From contig NZ_JAFBEE010000018.1 of NCBI RefSeq assembly GCF_016908555.1, positions 1-58,295 of the forward strand: a DNA stretch of 58,295 nucleotides, given 5' to 3'. The translations under genes and the position numbers were made by a program. Under the pieces are notes generated by a model, which ran no database searches, was not told the DNA's origin, and was given only the letters and a program-made list of their open reading frames with translations. Below, in pieces: positions 1 through 7,166 of the stretch. The DNA is from Alkaliphilus hydrothermalis (GTDB lineage: Bacteria > Bacillota > Clostridia > Peptostreptococcales > Natronincolaceae). Numbering within the stretch: the stretch's first letter is position 1; the number at the start of each line of letters is the position of its first letter.

Positions 1-61
1 CCAAGACTCGCTATGAGTGATTTGCTAAATCTTTCTCAGCGGGGTTCCCACCCACTATATG

Positions 62-83
62 GTGCGCCCTTTGCTTGGCGCAC
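62..83. repeat. GC-rich palindrome downstream of sdaAA
   Basis: Seven-base-pair perfect stem GTGCGCC / GGCGCAC with an 8-nt loop, followed at once by GAACCGTCCC and a tandem repeat. It lies 34 bp past the sdaAA stop, so it could act as a terminator-like or REP-like structure, but there is no U-run on either strand. Confidence 0.5.
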
Positions 84-88
84 GAACC

Positions 89-120
89 GTCCCCCCTGAC
101 TTACGTCCCCCCTGACTTAC
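89..120. repeat. Two tandem 16-bp repeats overlapping the sdaAA stop
   Basis: The 16-mer GTCCCCCCTGACTTAC occurs twice back to back at 89-104 and 105-120. The second copy contains the sdaAA stop codon (117-119, read on the minus strand). The sequence beside the hairpin at 62-83 resembles REP-like intergenic repeats remembered from clostridial genomes; that comparison is from memory and unverified. Confidence 0.75.
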
Positions 121-992
121 TCCCCCAAAATCTCCCTCTTAATCCTCTGCCCTGTAGGTGTACCTGCTAGACCACCTATGGCACTTTCCCTCAATTCAAA
201 GGGTAGACTTCGACCAACCCGATACATGGCTTGGACAACTTCATCAAAGGGGATGATACTCTTTACACCAGCAAGAGCCATTTCAGCGGAAATCAAAGCA
301 TTGGCCGCTCCGATGGCATTTCTTTTCTCACAGGGGGCCTCCACTAGTCCTGCGATTGGGTCACAAACCAGACCTAGGACATTCTTTAAACAAGCCGAAG
401 CAGCATGGAGGGCCATTTCTGGATTTCCTCCCATCATTTCAACAACCGCAGCCGCCGCCATAGCAGCCGCAGAACCCGTCTCGGCTTGGCAACCTCCCTC
501 TGCCCCTGCAACAGTGGCATTTTTTGAAATGATTAAACCGACTGCACTGGCGGTAATTAGTCCTTGAAGCAACACTTCATCATCAAGGTCAAATTCCTCC
601 CCCACTGTAATAAGCGTGGCGGGTAAAATACCACTGGAGCCAGCAGTTGGAGCAGCTACGATTTTCCCCATGGCGGCATTCACCTCTAAGACAGCCATAG
701 ATCGACTGATAGCCTTACTCATTAAGGAACCACAAACAGATTTTTCCCTTTCGTTCCGTTCCTTAATTTTCTTGGCATCACCACCGATTAGTCCACCCAC
801 CGACTTCATATCCTCCGTAAGTCCCCTCTCGATGGCCTTTTTCATGATATCCAAGCTCACCCGTAGCTTATCCTTTATCTCTTCCTCCGTCAAACCAGAA
901 ACCTCCACCTCTTTTGCCAGCATGACTTCGTGGATTTTTTGATTATTTTCTTTACAACTCTCTATTAATTCTTGTCCGTTATTAAATGGCAT
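117..992 (-). CDS. sdaAA: L-serine dehydratase, iron-sulfur-dependent, alpha subunit
   Basis: Catalytic subunit of the two-subunit [4Fe-4S] L-serine dehydratase, which turns L-serine into pyruvate and ammonia in the cytoplasm. The 291-aa length is normal for the alpha subunit. Three cysteines at residues 168, 210 and 221 have the 42- and 11-residue spacing known for the cluster ligands of this family; the region around residues 115-120 (APTAGSSG) is the usual serine/cluster-binding loop. The gene follows sdaAB by 14 bp, so the pair is one operon and the subunits are made together. The stop codon falls in a tandem 16-bp repeat. Confidence 0.95.
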   Translation of the reverse strand: MPFNNGQELIESCKENNQKIHEVMLAKEVEVSGLTEEEIKDKLRVSLDIMKKAIERGLTEDMKSVGGLIGGDAKKIKERNEREKSVCGSLMSKAISRSMAVLEVNAAMGKIVAAPTAGSSGILPATLITVGEEFDLDDEVLLQGLITASAVGLIISKNATVAGAEGGCQAETGSAAAMAAAAVVEMMGGNPEMALHAASACLKNVLGLVCDPIAGLVEAPCEKRNAIGAANALISAEMALAGVKSIIPFDEVVQAMYRVGRSLPFELRESAIGGLAGTPTGQRIKREILGE

Positions 993-1006
993 AGTCTACC
1001 TCCGTG

Positions 1007-1675
1007 TTATTTAATCGTCACTAAAAATGCATTCACGATTTGATCCGTCTCTCTGATATGGGTCAATAAATCCGTATCAATAGAGCTATCCGTCTCGATA
1101 ATCATAAAGGCTTTCTTTCCTTTACTATCACGATACACCTGCATAAAGGCAATATTCACATCATATTGTCCTAAGATGGAAGTTACTTTCCCTGTTACTC
1201 CTGGGGTATCATTGTGGGAGATAATGAGGGTTGGGTACTCTCCAGTGAACTCCAACTCTACTCCATCAATCTCGGTGATTTTAATATTGCCACCCCCGAC
1301 AGATGAACCTAATACCGTCAACTTCACATCATTCCCCTTCACAATATCTATCCGTACTGTATTAGGATGTTCTTCCCCCAAGTCAGCTTCTTCAAATCGA
1401 AAGATCAATCCCTTTTCCTTTGCCAGTTGAAAGGAGTTTCTGATTCTTTCATCATCAGCCTCAAAGCCTAAAATCCCCCCCAATAGGGCTTTATCAGTAC
1501 CATGCCCCTTGTAGGTCTTGGCAAAGGAACCATGAAGTCTAAAGACGACCTCCTTCACATCTCCCCTCGCCAGTTTATAGGCTACATAGCCCAACTTACA
1601 AGCCCCTGCCGTATGGGAGCTGGAGGGGCCAATCATATTTGGTCCTACAATATCAAAAATACTAAAATCCTGCAT
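1007..1675 (-). CDS. sdaAB: L-serine dehydratase, iron-sulfur-dependent, beta subunit
   Basis: Beta subunit partner of SdaAA. The N-terminal part carries the conserved GPSSSHTAG motif (about residues 13-22), and the C-terminal ~75 residues form an ACT domain (TLIISHNDTPGVTGKVTSIL), as usual for regulatory subunits that bind amino acids. I chose the ATG at 1675 rather than an upstream in-frame start at 1705 because AAAGGAGTAG lies at ribosome-binding distance just before it, and because homologues start near MxDFSIFDI. First gene of the sda operon. Upstream, an AT-rich stretch should hold the promoter (possible -10 TATATT near 1698), but no operator is recognisable. Confidence 0.93.
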   Translation of the reverse strand: MQDFSIFDIVGPNMIGPSSSHTAGACKLGYVAYKLARGDVKEVVFRLHGSFAKTYKGHGTDKALLGGILGFEADDERIRNSFQLAKEKGLIFRFEEADLGEEHPNTVRIDIVKGNDVKLTVLGSSVGGGNIKITEIDGVELEFTGEYPTLIISHNDTPGVTGKVTSILGQYDVNIAFMQVYRDSKGKKAFMIIETDSSIDTDLLTHIRETDQIVNAFLVTIK

Positions 1676-1944
1676 AAAAAATTCTACTCCTTTCGAGTAT
1701 TCCACTCAATATATATGTAAAAAATCTAAATCAAAGGGTATTTAATAAGTATTTAACAAAATCCATCTCATACAAACAATTTATAAATATATCTAAGAAA
1801 TAATGGTATCAAAACTGTGTTGAATTTACTAGTCCTTTTTTCAGGTTATCTATTATTTTTTCTTTAAGTATTATTGGTCTAATATAGGAAATTTATATGG
1901 AATCCTTAAAGATTGAGTGCTTAGGAGTTGATAACATAGCTTAT

Positions 1945-1971
1945 TTGACATTTACATCGTAATGTTAATAT
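1945..1971 (+). promoter_or_regulatory. Candidate sigma-A promoter
   Basis: TTGACA at 1945-1950 and TAATAT at 1966-1971 with a 15-nt spacer, slightly short of the usual 17. Transcription would start near 1978 and run into the hairpin at 2056-2131. Confidence 0.4.
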
Positions 1972-2055
1972 TTAGGACAAAGCAAATTAGGCAGGTTCAT
2001 GTTTTTTAAAGGACTTCTCATACTAGTATCGAATATAATATATTATGAAGAGGAA

Positions 2056-2141
2056 AACTAGGTTAATTATATTTGCAGTGGAATTAATACCCTTTTTCTC
2101 ATATTAATACCATTAATTCCTTAGCCTAGTTAGTTTTTTGA
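2056..2141 (+). terminator. Hairpin with T-run: terminator or attenuator ahead of the 2203 gene
   Basis: Outer arms AACTAGG (2056-2062) and CCTAGTT (2125-2131) enclose a second perfect arm pair GGAATTAAT / ATTAATTCC. A T-run (AGTTTTTTG) follows. Lying 62 bp before a start codon, it could be an attenuator or the end of a short RNA begun at about 1978. Confidence 0.5.
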
Positions 2142-2202
2142 CAAAGGCATAGGCTATTTACCTAGGATAAATCCTAAATACAAAAGTTTAGGGGGGATCA
2201 TT

Positions 2203-2439
2203 TTGAGTGGAGCAGAAATATTTATATCAGTCATATTTTTAATTCCTATATACGGTCTATTAATTTACAGTTATATCAATCCAGAAGAAAGTTATGACCT
2301 ATTTGGTAAGAAAAGCATTATGGATGAAGACATTGAGTTAATTGAAGAAGAAATACAGTGGCTTAAACTAAGATCACTATTTTCAATAATTATATTAACT
2401 CTTGTAATAGTAATGATGATTTATAAAAGCACCTTATAA
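2203..2439 (+). CDS. Small membrane protein of unknown function
   Basis: A 78-aa protein with two hydrophobic segments (about residues 4-24 and 57-76) separated by an acidic loop rich in Glu and Asp. It starts with TTG, preceded by the strong purine tract AGGGGGGATC at the right distance. It is followed directly by a clear intrinsic terminator, so it is transcribed alone or with the leader hairpin upstream. I do not recognise a family and assign no function. The codon usage and the good start and stop signals make it a probable real gene. Confidence 0.65.
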   Translation: MSGAEIFISVIFLIPIYGLLIYSYINPEESYDLFGKKSIMDEDIELIEEEIQWLKLRSLFSIIILTLVIVMMIYKSTL

Positions 2440-2441
2440 AA

Positions 2442-2485
2442 GAAAACTACGGCATCTAAACACCGTAGTTTTCTCTTTATCTTTT
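2442..2485 (+). terminator. Intrinsic terminator
   Basis: Perfect 11-bp stem GAAAACTACGG / CCGTAGTTTTC (2442-2452, 2463-2473) followed by a T-rich tract. It ends the 2203 gene and faces the hydA stop from the other side. Confidence 0.85.
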
Positions 2486-2559
2486 ATTTTGTAGGCTTTT
2501 GTCTATATAATCTTATATTCCCAATATCATTTATGAGATGTTATCTACCAATCAGCAAC

Positions 2560-4305
2560 CTAAATTCTTTCCTTAGGAGAATAACTAGTATGAAGCAAAT
2601 GATGGGCCTTTTCCCCATAGGGCTCACCCATATAATCTTCATACATCTTCATAACTTCCTTATTATGGTGGGACTTTCTAACGGTCTTTCTTCTGTCTTC
2701 CTCGTAAATAGCCTGTTGACGTTTCTTCACAACCTCATCATTTCCATAATGATATGGTTGACCGCCTCCACCGATACAGCCCCCTGGACAAGCCATAATT
2801 TCGATGGCATGATATTTAGATTCACCACTTCTTACTTCCTCTAATAATTGACGGGCATTACCTAAACCGTTGGCAATTCCTATACGAATTTCTTGACCAT
2901 TAATATCTACAGTAGCTTCCCTTAGCCCTTCGATACCTCTTAAAGCTGTGAATTCAACATCTTCTAAATCTTCCCCCGTCATCCAATCATGAACAGTTCT
3001 TACAGCAGCCTCGATTACTCCGCCAGTTGTACCAAAGATGATGGAAGCTCCAGTAGATTCTCCCAATGGATTGTCAAAATCTTCATCGGGTAATTTGTCA
3101 AAATCAATACCAGCTTCCTTCAACATGGCTCCAAATTCACGGGTAGTTATAACAATGTCTACATTATCATGGTCATCTATTGCCAACTCTGTTCTAGCTG
3201 CCTCTGCCTTCTTAGCGATACAAGGCATGATGGAAACCATCACAATATCAGCAGGATCAATATTATTTTTCTCAGCAAAGTATGTCTTTGTAAGGGTTCC
3301 CAGCATAATGTGGGGAGACTTACAAGTAGACGGTACATCTACTAAATCTGGGAATTGATGCTCGATAAAGCTTACCCACGCAGGACAACAGCTGGTCAAC
3401 ATAGGTAGTCTTCCGTTGTTTTCCAATCTATTCATTAATTCCTTTGCTTCTTCAATAATGGTAACGTCGGCACCATAATCTGTATCGAAAACCTGATCAA
3501 AGCCTAATCTTCTTAATGCCGCCGCCAGTTTACCTGTTACAATGGTTCCAGCCTCCATACCGAAGAGTTCCCCTAAAGCAACCCTGATGGCTGGGGCAGT
3601 TTGTACCACTACATATTTCTTAGGATTGTTTAAAGTTTCCCATACCTTTGGCACATGGTTAACCTCAGTCAAGGCCGCAGTTGGACAAACTGCAACACAC
3701 TGACCACAGTAGGTGCAGGAGGTATCCACCATTGGTAGGTTAAAGGCTGGACCCACCACCGTCTCAAACCCTCTGTTTAGGGCAGATAGGATTCCACAGG
3801 TCTGCACCTCATTACAAGCCGTCTCACATCTTCTACAAAGAATACATTTACTTTGATACTTTACTAAGGCTTGGCTGGAGCTATCAATATGGAACTCGTT
3901 CATTGCTCCAGAGAAATTGATTTCTCTAACATTTAACTCGTGGGCTAAAGCCTGTAATTCACATTGAAGATTTTTAGGACAAATCAGACAGTCGGTTGGA
4001 TGATTGGACAATAGTAATTCCACAGCCATTCTTCTTCCCTTGATCGCCCTTAATGTATCAGTACGGATCACCATTCCATCATTGATTGGTGTAGCACAGG
4101 CAGGAGCAAGATTCGGTCGCCCCTCCACCTCCACCATACATACACGGCAGGAAGCTGTTCTATTAACCATCTTAAGATCATGTAAATCCAAATGGCATAG
4201 GGTTGGGATTCTTACCCCTGCTTCAACAGCCGCGTTTAAGATTGTATATTCTCGAGGTACAGTTACCTCTTTTCCATTAATCGTTACTTTAACTTGTTCC
4301 TTCAC
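2560..4305 (-). CDS. hydA: [FeFe] hydrogenase catalytic subunit, HydA type
   Basis: 581-aa catalytic subunit of an NAD(P)H-linked [FeFe] hydrogenase; it interconverts protons and H2 at the H-cluster. Domains in order: N-terminal [2Fe-2S] ferredoxin fold (Cys37, 53, 56, 70), His-ligated [4Fe-4S] site (His102, Cys106, 109, 115), two [4Fe-4S] ferredoxin motifs (Cys154/157/160/164 and 197/200/203/207), then the H-cluster domain with TSCCPAW (304-310), MPCIAKKAEA (360-369) and MACPGGCIGGGGQP (504-517). All H-cluster signatures are intact. The GTG start follows AAGGGGTG. It lacks the extra C-terminal [2Fe-2S] domain known from the Thermotoga enzyme. It is the last gene of the operon, 35 bp after hydB. 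Confidence 0.96.
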   Translation of the reverse strand: MKEQVKVTINGKEVTVPREYTILNAAVEAGVRIPTLCHLDLHDLKMVNRTASCRVCMVEVEGRPNLAPACATPINDGMVIRTDTLRAIKGRRMAVELLLSNHPTDCLICPKNLQCELQALAHELNVREINFSGAMNEFHIDSSSQALVKYQSKCILCRRCETACNEVQTCGILSALNRGFETVVGPAFNLPMVDTSCTYCGQCVAVCPTAALTEVNHVPKVWETLNNPKKYVVVQTAPAIRVALGELFGMEAGTIVTGKLAAALRRLGFDQVFDTDYGADVTIIEEAKELMNRLENNGRLPMLTSCCPAWVSFIEHQFPDLVDVPSTCKSPHIMLGTLTKTYFAEKNNIDPADIVMVSIMPCIAKKAEAARTELAIDDHDNVDIVITTREFGAMLKEAGIDFDKLPDEDFDNPLGESTGASIIFGTTGGVIEAAVRTVHDWMTGEDLEDVEFTALRGIEGLREATVDINGQEIRIGIANGLGNARQLLEEVRSGESKYHAIEIMACPGGCIGGGGQPYHYGNDEVVKKRQQAIYEEDRRKTVRKSHHNKEVMKMYEDYMGEPYGEKAHHLLHTSYSPKERI

Positions 4306-4340
4306 AATTACACCCCTTATTAGGATTTTTTTCTATATTA

Positions 4341-6035
4341 CTAATGTAGTTGTATTTCTTTCTCCTTCTGTTTTTGCTCTTTTAATTCCTGTTGCTTCAT
4401 TTCTTTTTGCTTTCTCTTAATTCCTTTACAAACCCCTGCTGGACAGTTTTTATGAACAACATGCTCTATATATTCATCTCTAAAATATTTTAAAGTACTC
4501 AATACAGGGTTTGGAGATGTCTGTCCAAGACCACATAGAGAATTATCCTTAATATATTCACCAAGGCTTACTAATCTATCTAAATCCTCTAATGTTCCGT
4601 CGCCGTTAGTAATCTTCGTTAAAATCTCATGGAGTCTTTTGTTCCCAACACGGCAAGGCGTACATTTGCCACAGGATTCTTCCTCCGTGAATTCAAGATA
4701 GAACTTTGAAATATTCACCATACAGTCATCCTCATCCATTACAATCATTCCACCTGAGCCCATCATGGAACCAATGGACTTTAAGCTATCATAATCAATG
4801 GGGATATCTAGATCTTTTTCTGGGATACATCCACCAGATGGTCCTCCAGTTTGAACAGCCTTTAGCTTTTTACCACCTCTAATGCCACCACCGATTTCAA
4901 AAATAATATCCCTCAAGCTGATTCCCATAGGTACTTCAACTAATCCTACGTTATTAACCTTACCTGCTAAGGCAAATACCTTAGTCCCTTTACTCTTTTC
5001 CGTTCCAACACTACCAAACCATTCAGGTCCCTGTAGGATAATCGGTGGTACATTAGCAAAGGTCTCTACGTTATTTACACATGTAGGCTTGTTCCACAAT
5101 CCACTTTCTGCTGGGAATGGTGGCTTTGCATTAGGCTCGCCTCTTCCCCCTTCAACAGAGTTGATTAAGGCTGTTTCCTCTCCACAAACAAAGGCTCCAG
5201 CGCCATACTTTAGCTCTACATCAAAGTTGAAATCTGTACCAAATAGGTTAGTTCCCAATAATCCTAATTCCCTAGCCTGATCGATTGCTACATTTAGACG
5301 ATGAATTGCCAATGGATATTCGGCACGGATGTAGATATATCCCTTCTCAGCTCCAATGGCATAACCAGCTATTGCCATTGCCTCAAGAACACTATGGGGG
5401 TCACCTTCAAGGATACTACGGTCCATAAAGGCCCCTGGGTCACCCTCATCGGCATTACAGATGATGAACTTCAAGTCATTTTTATTTCGGTAGGTTAGCT
5501 CCCATTTGAAACCTGTTGGGAAACCGCCACCCCCTCTACCCCGAAGACCACTTTGCTTGACAAGTTCGATAACCTCTTCAGGCGTTTTTTCTGTCAAGCA
5601 TGTTCCAAGGGCTAAGTAACCATCTACTGCGATATATTCTTCAATATCCTCTGGATTGATCAGCCCACAATTTCTAAGGGCGATTCTGTGTTGCTTTTTA
5701 TAAAAGGGCATATCATGTTGCTTTTCTAATTTTTCTTCTTCATTTGGTTCTACATAAAGAAGATCCTCTACTTTTCTTCCCTTGATTACATGCTCCTCTA
5801 CAATTCTTTTCGCATCCTTTGGCTTTACTTCCACATAGAAAATATCATCCGGCTGTACCTTTACGATTGGTCCCTTTTCACAGAAGCCAAAGCAACCTGT
5901 TTTTACTACTGTTACTTCTTCCTTATATCCATACTTGTCTAAAACAAGGTTTAACGCATTAACTAATTTATCACTGCCCTGGGATTCACATCCTGTGCCT
6001 CCACAGACCAACATATGTAAACGAGTATTTTTCAC
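4341..6035 (-). CDS. hydB: Hydrogenase flavoprotein subunit, NuoF-like, lacking the C-terminal ferredoxin domain
   Basis: 564-aa NuoF-like subunit that should bind FMN and NAD(H) and pass electrons to HydA. Order: N-terminal thioredoxin-like [2Fe-2S] domain (Cys11, 16, 48, 52), FMN/NAD Rossmann region with a glycine-rich GRGGGGFPTG motif near residue 170, SLBB domain, and a NuoF-type [4Fe-4S] site (CGKCTPC near 454-460 plus a Cys near 500). In bifurcating HydB proteins two further [4Fe-4S] motifs follow the CPAGVC element. Here that element is followed only by about 34 Lys/Glu/Gln-rich residues and a stop. The reading frame is intact with no room for the missing domain before hydA, so this looks like a genuine architecture. 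Confidence 0.93.
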   Translation of the reverse strand: MKNTRLHMLVCGGTGCESQGSDKLVNALNLVLDKYGYKEEVTVVKTGCFGFCEKGPIVKVQPDDIFYVEVKPKDAKRIVEEHVIKGRKVEDLLYVEPNEEEKLEKQHDMPFYKKQHRIALRNCGLINPEDIEEYIAVDGYLALGTCLTEKTPEEVIELVKQSGLRGRGGGGFPTGFKWELTYRNKNDLKFIICNADEGDPGAFMDRSILEGDPHSVLEAMAIAGYAIGAEKGYIYIRAEYPLAIHRLNVAIDQARELGLLGTNLFGTDFNFDVELKYGAGAFVCGEETALINSVEGGRGEPNAKPPFPAESGLWNKPTCVNNVETFANVPPIILQGPEWFGSVGTEKSKGTKVFALAGKVNNVGLVEVPMGISLRDIIFEIGGGIRGGKKLKAVQTGGPSGGCIPEKDLDIPIDYDSLKSIGSMMGSGGMIVMDEDDCMVNISKFYLEFTEEESCGKCTPCRVGNKRLHEILTKITNGDGTLEDLDRLVSLGEYIKDNSLCGLGQTSPNPVLSTLKYFRDEYIEHVVHKNCPAGVCKGIKRKQKEMKQQELKEQKQKEKEIQLH

Positions 6036-6058
6036 AATTTTCCCTCCAGATTACAGTT

Positions 6059-6433
6059 TTAATGAAAGGCGCTTCCAACAACTAAGTTCTTTACTACTTC
6101 ACCATTTATAACGTGTTTTTCGATGATTTCCTTAACCTTATCAGGAGTCACCTTTCCATAAAGAACAGGTTTTTCATTTGGTCTACTTACCTGCACAATT
6201 GGTTCTGCGAAGCAATTTCCCTGGCAACCAACTTGAGAAACATAGACATTCTTTAGTTCCTTGTTACCTACTTCCTCAATTAAAGCCGTTAAGGTCTCCC
6301 TTGCCCCAGCACTGATGCCACAGGTTCCCATGCCAACTAGGATTTTAGTTTCTTCTCCTTCGCCGCCACCCCTAAGATTAATTTTCTTGCTTGCTCTTTC
6401 TCTAATGGCTTTTAATTCCTCTAAAGACTTCAC
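6059..6433 (-). CDS. Thioredoxin-like [2Fe-2S] ferredoxin, hydrogenase accessory subunit
   Basis: 124-aa protein of the thioredoxin-like ferredoxin family often encoded between the NuoE-like and NuoF-like hydrogenase genes of Clostridia. Cysteines at 38, 70 and 74 match cluster positions (GTCG and VGCQGNC); only three ligand-type cysteines are visible, so the fourth ligand is unclear. Residues 1-20 are a charged helix. It lies 16 bp downstream of hydC and 23 bp upstream of hydB, inside one operon, so it is very likely a fourth subunit or electron relay of the same complex. Confidence 0.85.
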   Translation of the reverse strand: MKSLEELKAIRERASKKINLRGGGEGEETKILVGMGTCGISAGARETLTALIEEVGNKELKNVYVSQVGCQGNCFAEPIVQVSRPNEKPVLYGKVTPDKVKEIIEKHVINGEVVKNLVVGSAFH

Positions 6434-6449
6434 TTAATCACCCCCATAT

Positions 6450-6962
6450 TTATCTATACTTAGCTATAATTTTGTCAATCTCTTCTAGCTTTACCCTACC
6501 ATACACTTGATCATCAACAATGATGACAGGGGCTAGACCACAGGCACCAATACATCGAACACCATTTAAGGTAAACTTACCATCTTCAGTGGTTTGTCCA
6601 GAGCCTACCCCTAGTTTTTCAGATAATGACTCCAATAAAGGTCCGCAACCTTTAACAAAACAAGCAGTTCCAGTACAAACATTGATTAGATACTCTCCAC
6701 GGGGCTTATCATTGAAATAGTTGTAAAAGCTGACAACCCCATATACCTTTGCACCACTTACCCCCAATGCCCTAGCCACAAAAAGCTGTACATCCCTAGG
6801 TAAATATCCAAATATTTCCTGAGCTTTATGAAGTACTTGAATTAAAGTACCTTCTTTTTCAGGAAGCTCGTCAATATACTTCTTTAGTTTTTCGTATTTT
6901 TCATTCGGCAATTTCTTCTCTTGTTCATTTGGTTCCTGTAGGATTAAGGTTTCCTGCTCCAT
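6450..6962 (-). CDS. hydC: Hydrogenase [2Fe-2S] subunit, NuoE-like
   Basis: NuoE-like subunit (170 aa from the chosen start) that carries a thioredoxin-fold [2Fe-2S] cluster with Cys96, 101, 137 and 141 (CTGTAC and CIGAC), after an N-terminal four-helix region. In related complexes it sits beside the HydB flavin site. The reading frame is open to a TTG at 7034, but no ribosome binding site precedes that codon, whereas AGGAAGAGG sits just before the ATG at 6962; I therefore use 6962. First gene of the hydrogenase operon, which also contains the small [2Fe-2S] protein, hydB and hydA. Confidence 0.92.
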   Translation of the reverse strand: MEQETLILQEPNEQEKKLPNEKYEKLKKYIDELPEKEGTLIQVLHKAQEIFGYLPRDVQLFVARALGVSGAKVYGVVSFYNYFNDKPRGEYLINVCTGTACFVKGCGPLLESLSEKLGVGSGQTTEDGKFTLNGVRCIGACGLAPVIIVDDQVYGRVKLEEIDKIIAKYR

Positions 6963-7069
6963 ATTCCTCTTCCTTTCTATACTTTTATCCAGCTTATCCA
7001 TTGGGATATCTAGTATATTGTCTAGTATAGACAAGGTATTTATGCATTAATCAATAAAAAAAATAAGAA

Positions 7070-7133
7070 TTCAAGCAAAAAGAAACCCCAGCCATCGTCC
7101 CGCATAAACAGTACGGGAGAATACTGGGGTTTC
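7070..7133 (-). terminator. Intrinsic terminator of the SNF2 gene
   Basis: Read on the minus strand: GAAACCCCAG / CTGGGGTTTC (arms at 7124-7133 and 7082-7091) with an inner TCCCG/CGGGA pair, followed by TTTTTGC. It lies 34 bp past the helicase stop and separates that gene from the hydrogenase operon. Confidence 0.85.
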
Positions 7134-7166
7134 GCCAGTGACGAAGGAGATGAGGCATTCAACAGC

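Larger units (their letters stand above)
1676..2202. other. 527-bp intergenic region with divergent signals
   Basis: AT-rich and free of credible protein genes. It should contain the minus-strand sda promoter near its left end. On the plus strand, TTGACA (1945-1950) and TAATAT (1966-1971), 15 nt apart, look like a promoter. They are followed by a long hairpin (2056-2131) and a T-run. The right end carries the GGGGGG ribosome binding site of the small membrane protein that starts at 2203. Confidence 0.6.

Noticed and set aside
4341..4442. HydB C-terminus lost by frameshift
   Set aside because: The other frames between the stop and hydA contain no ferredoxin CX2CX2C motif, and the gap to hydA is only 35 bp.
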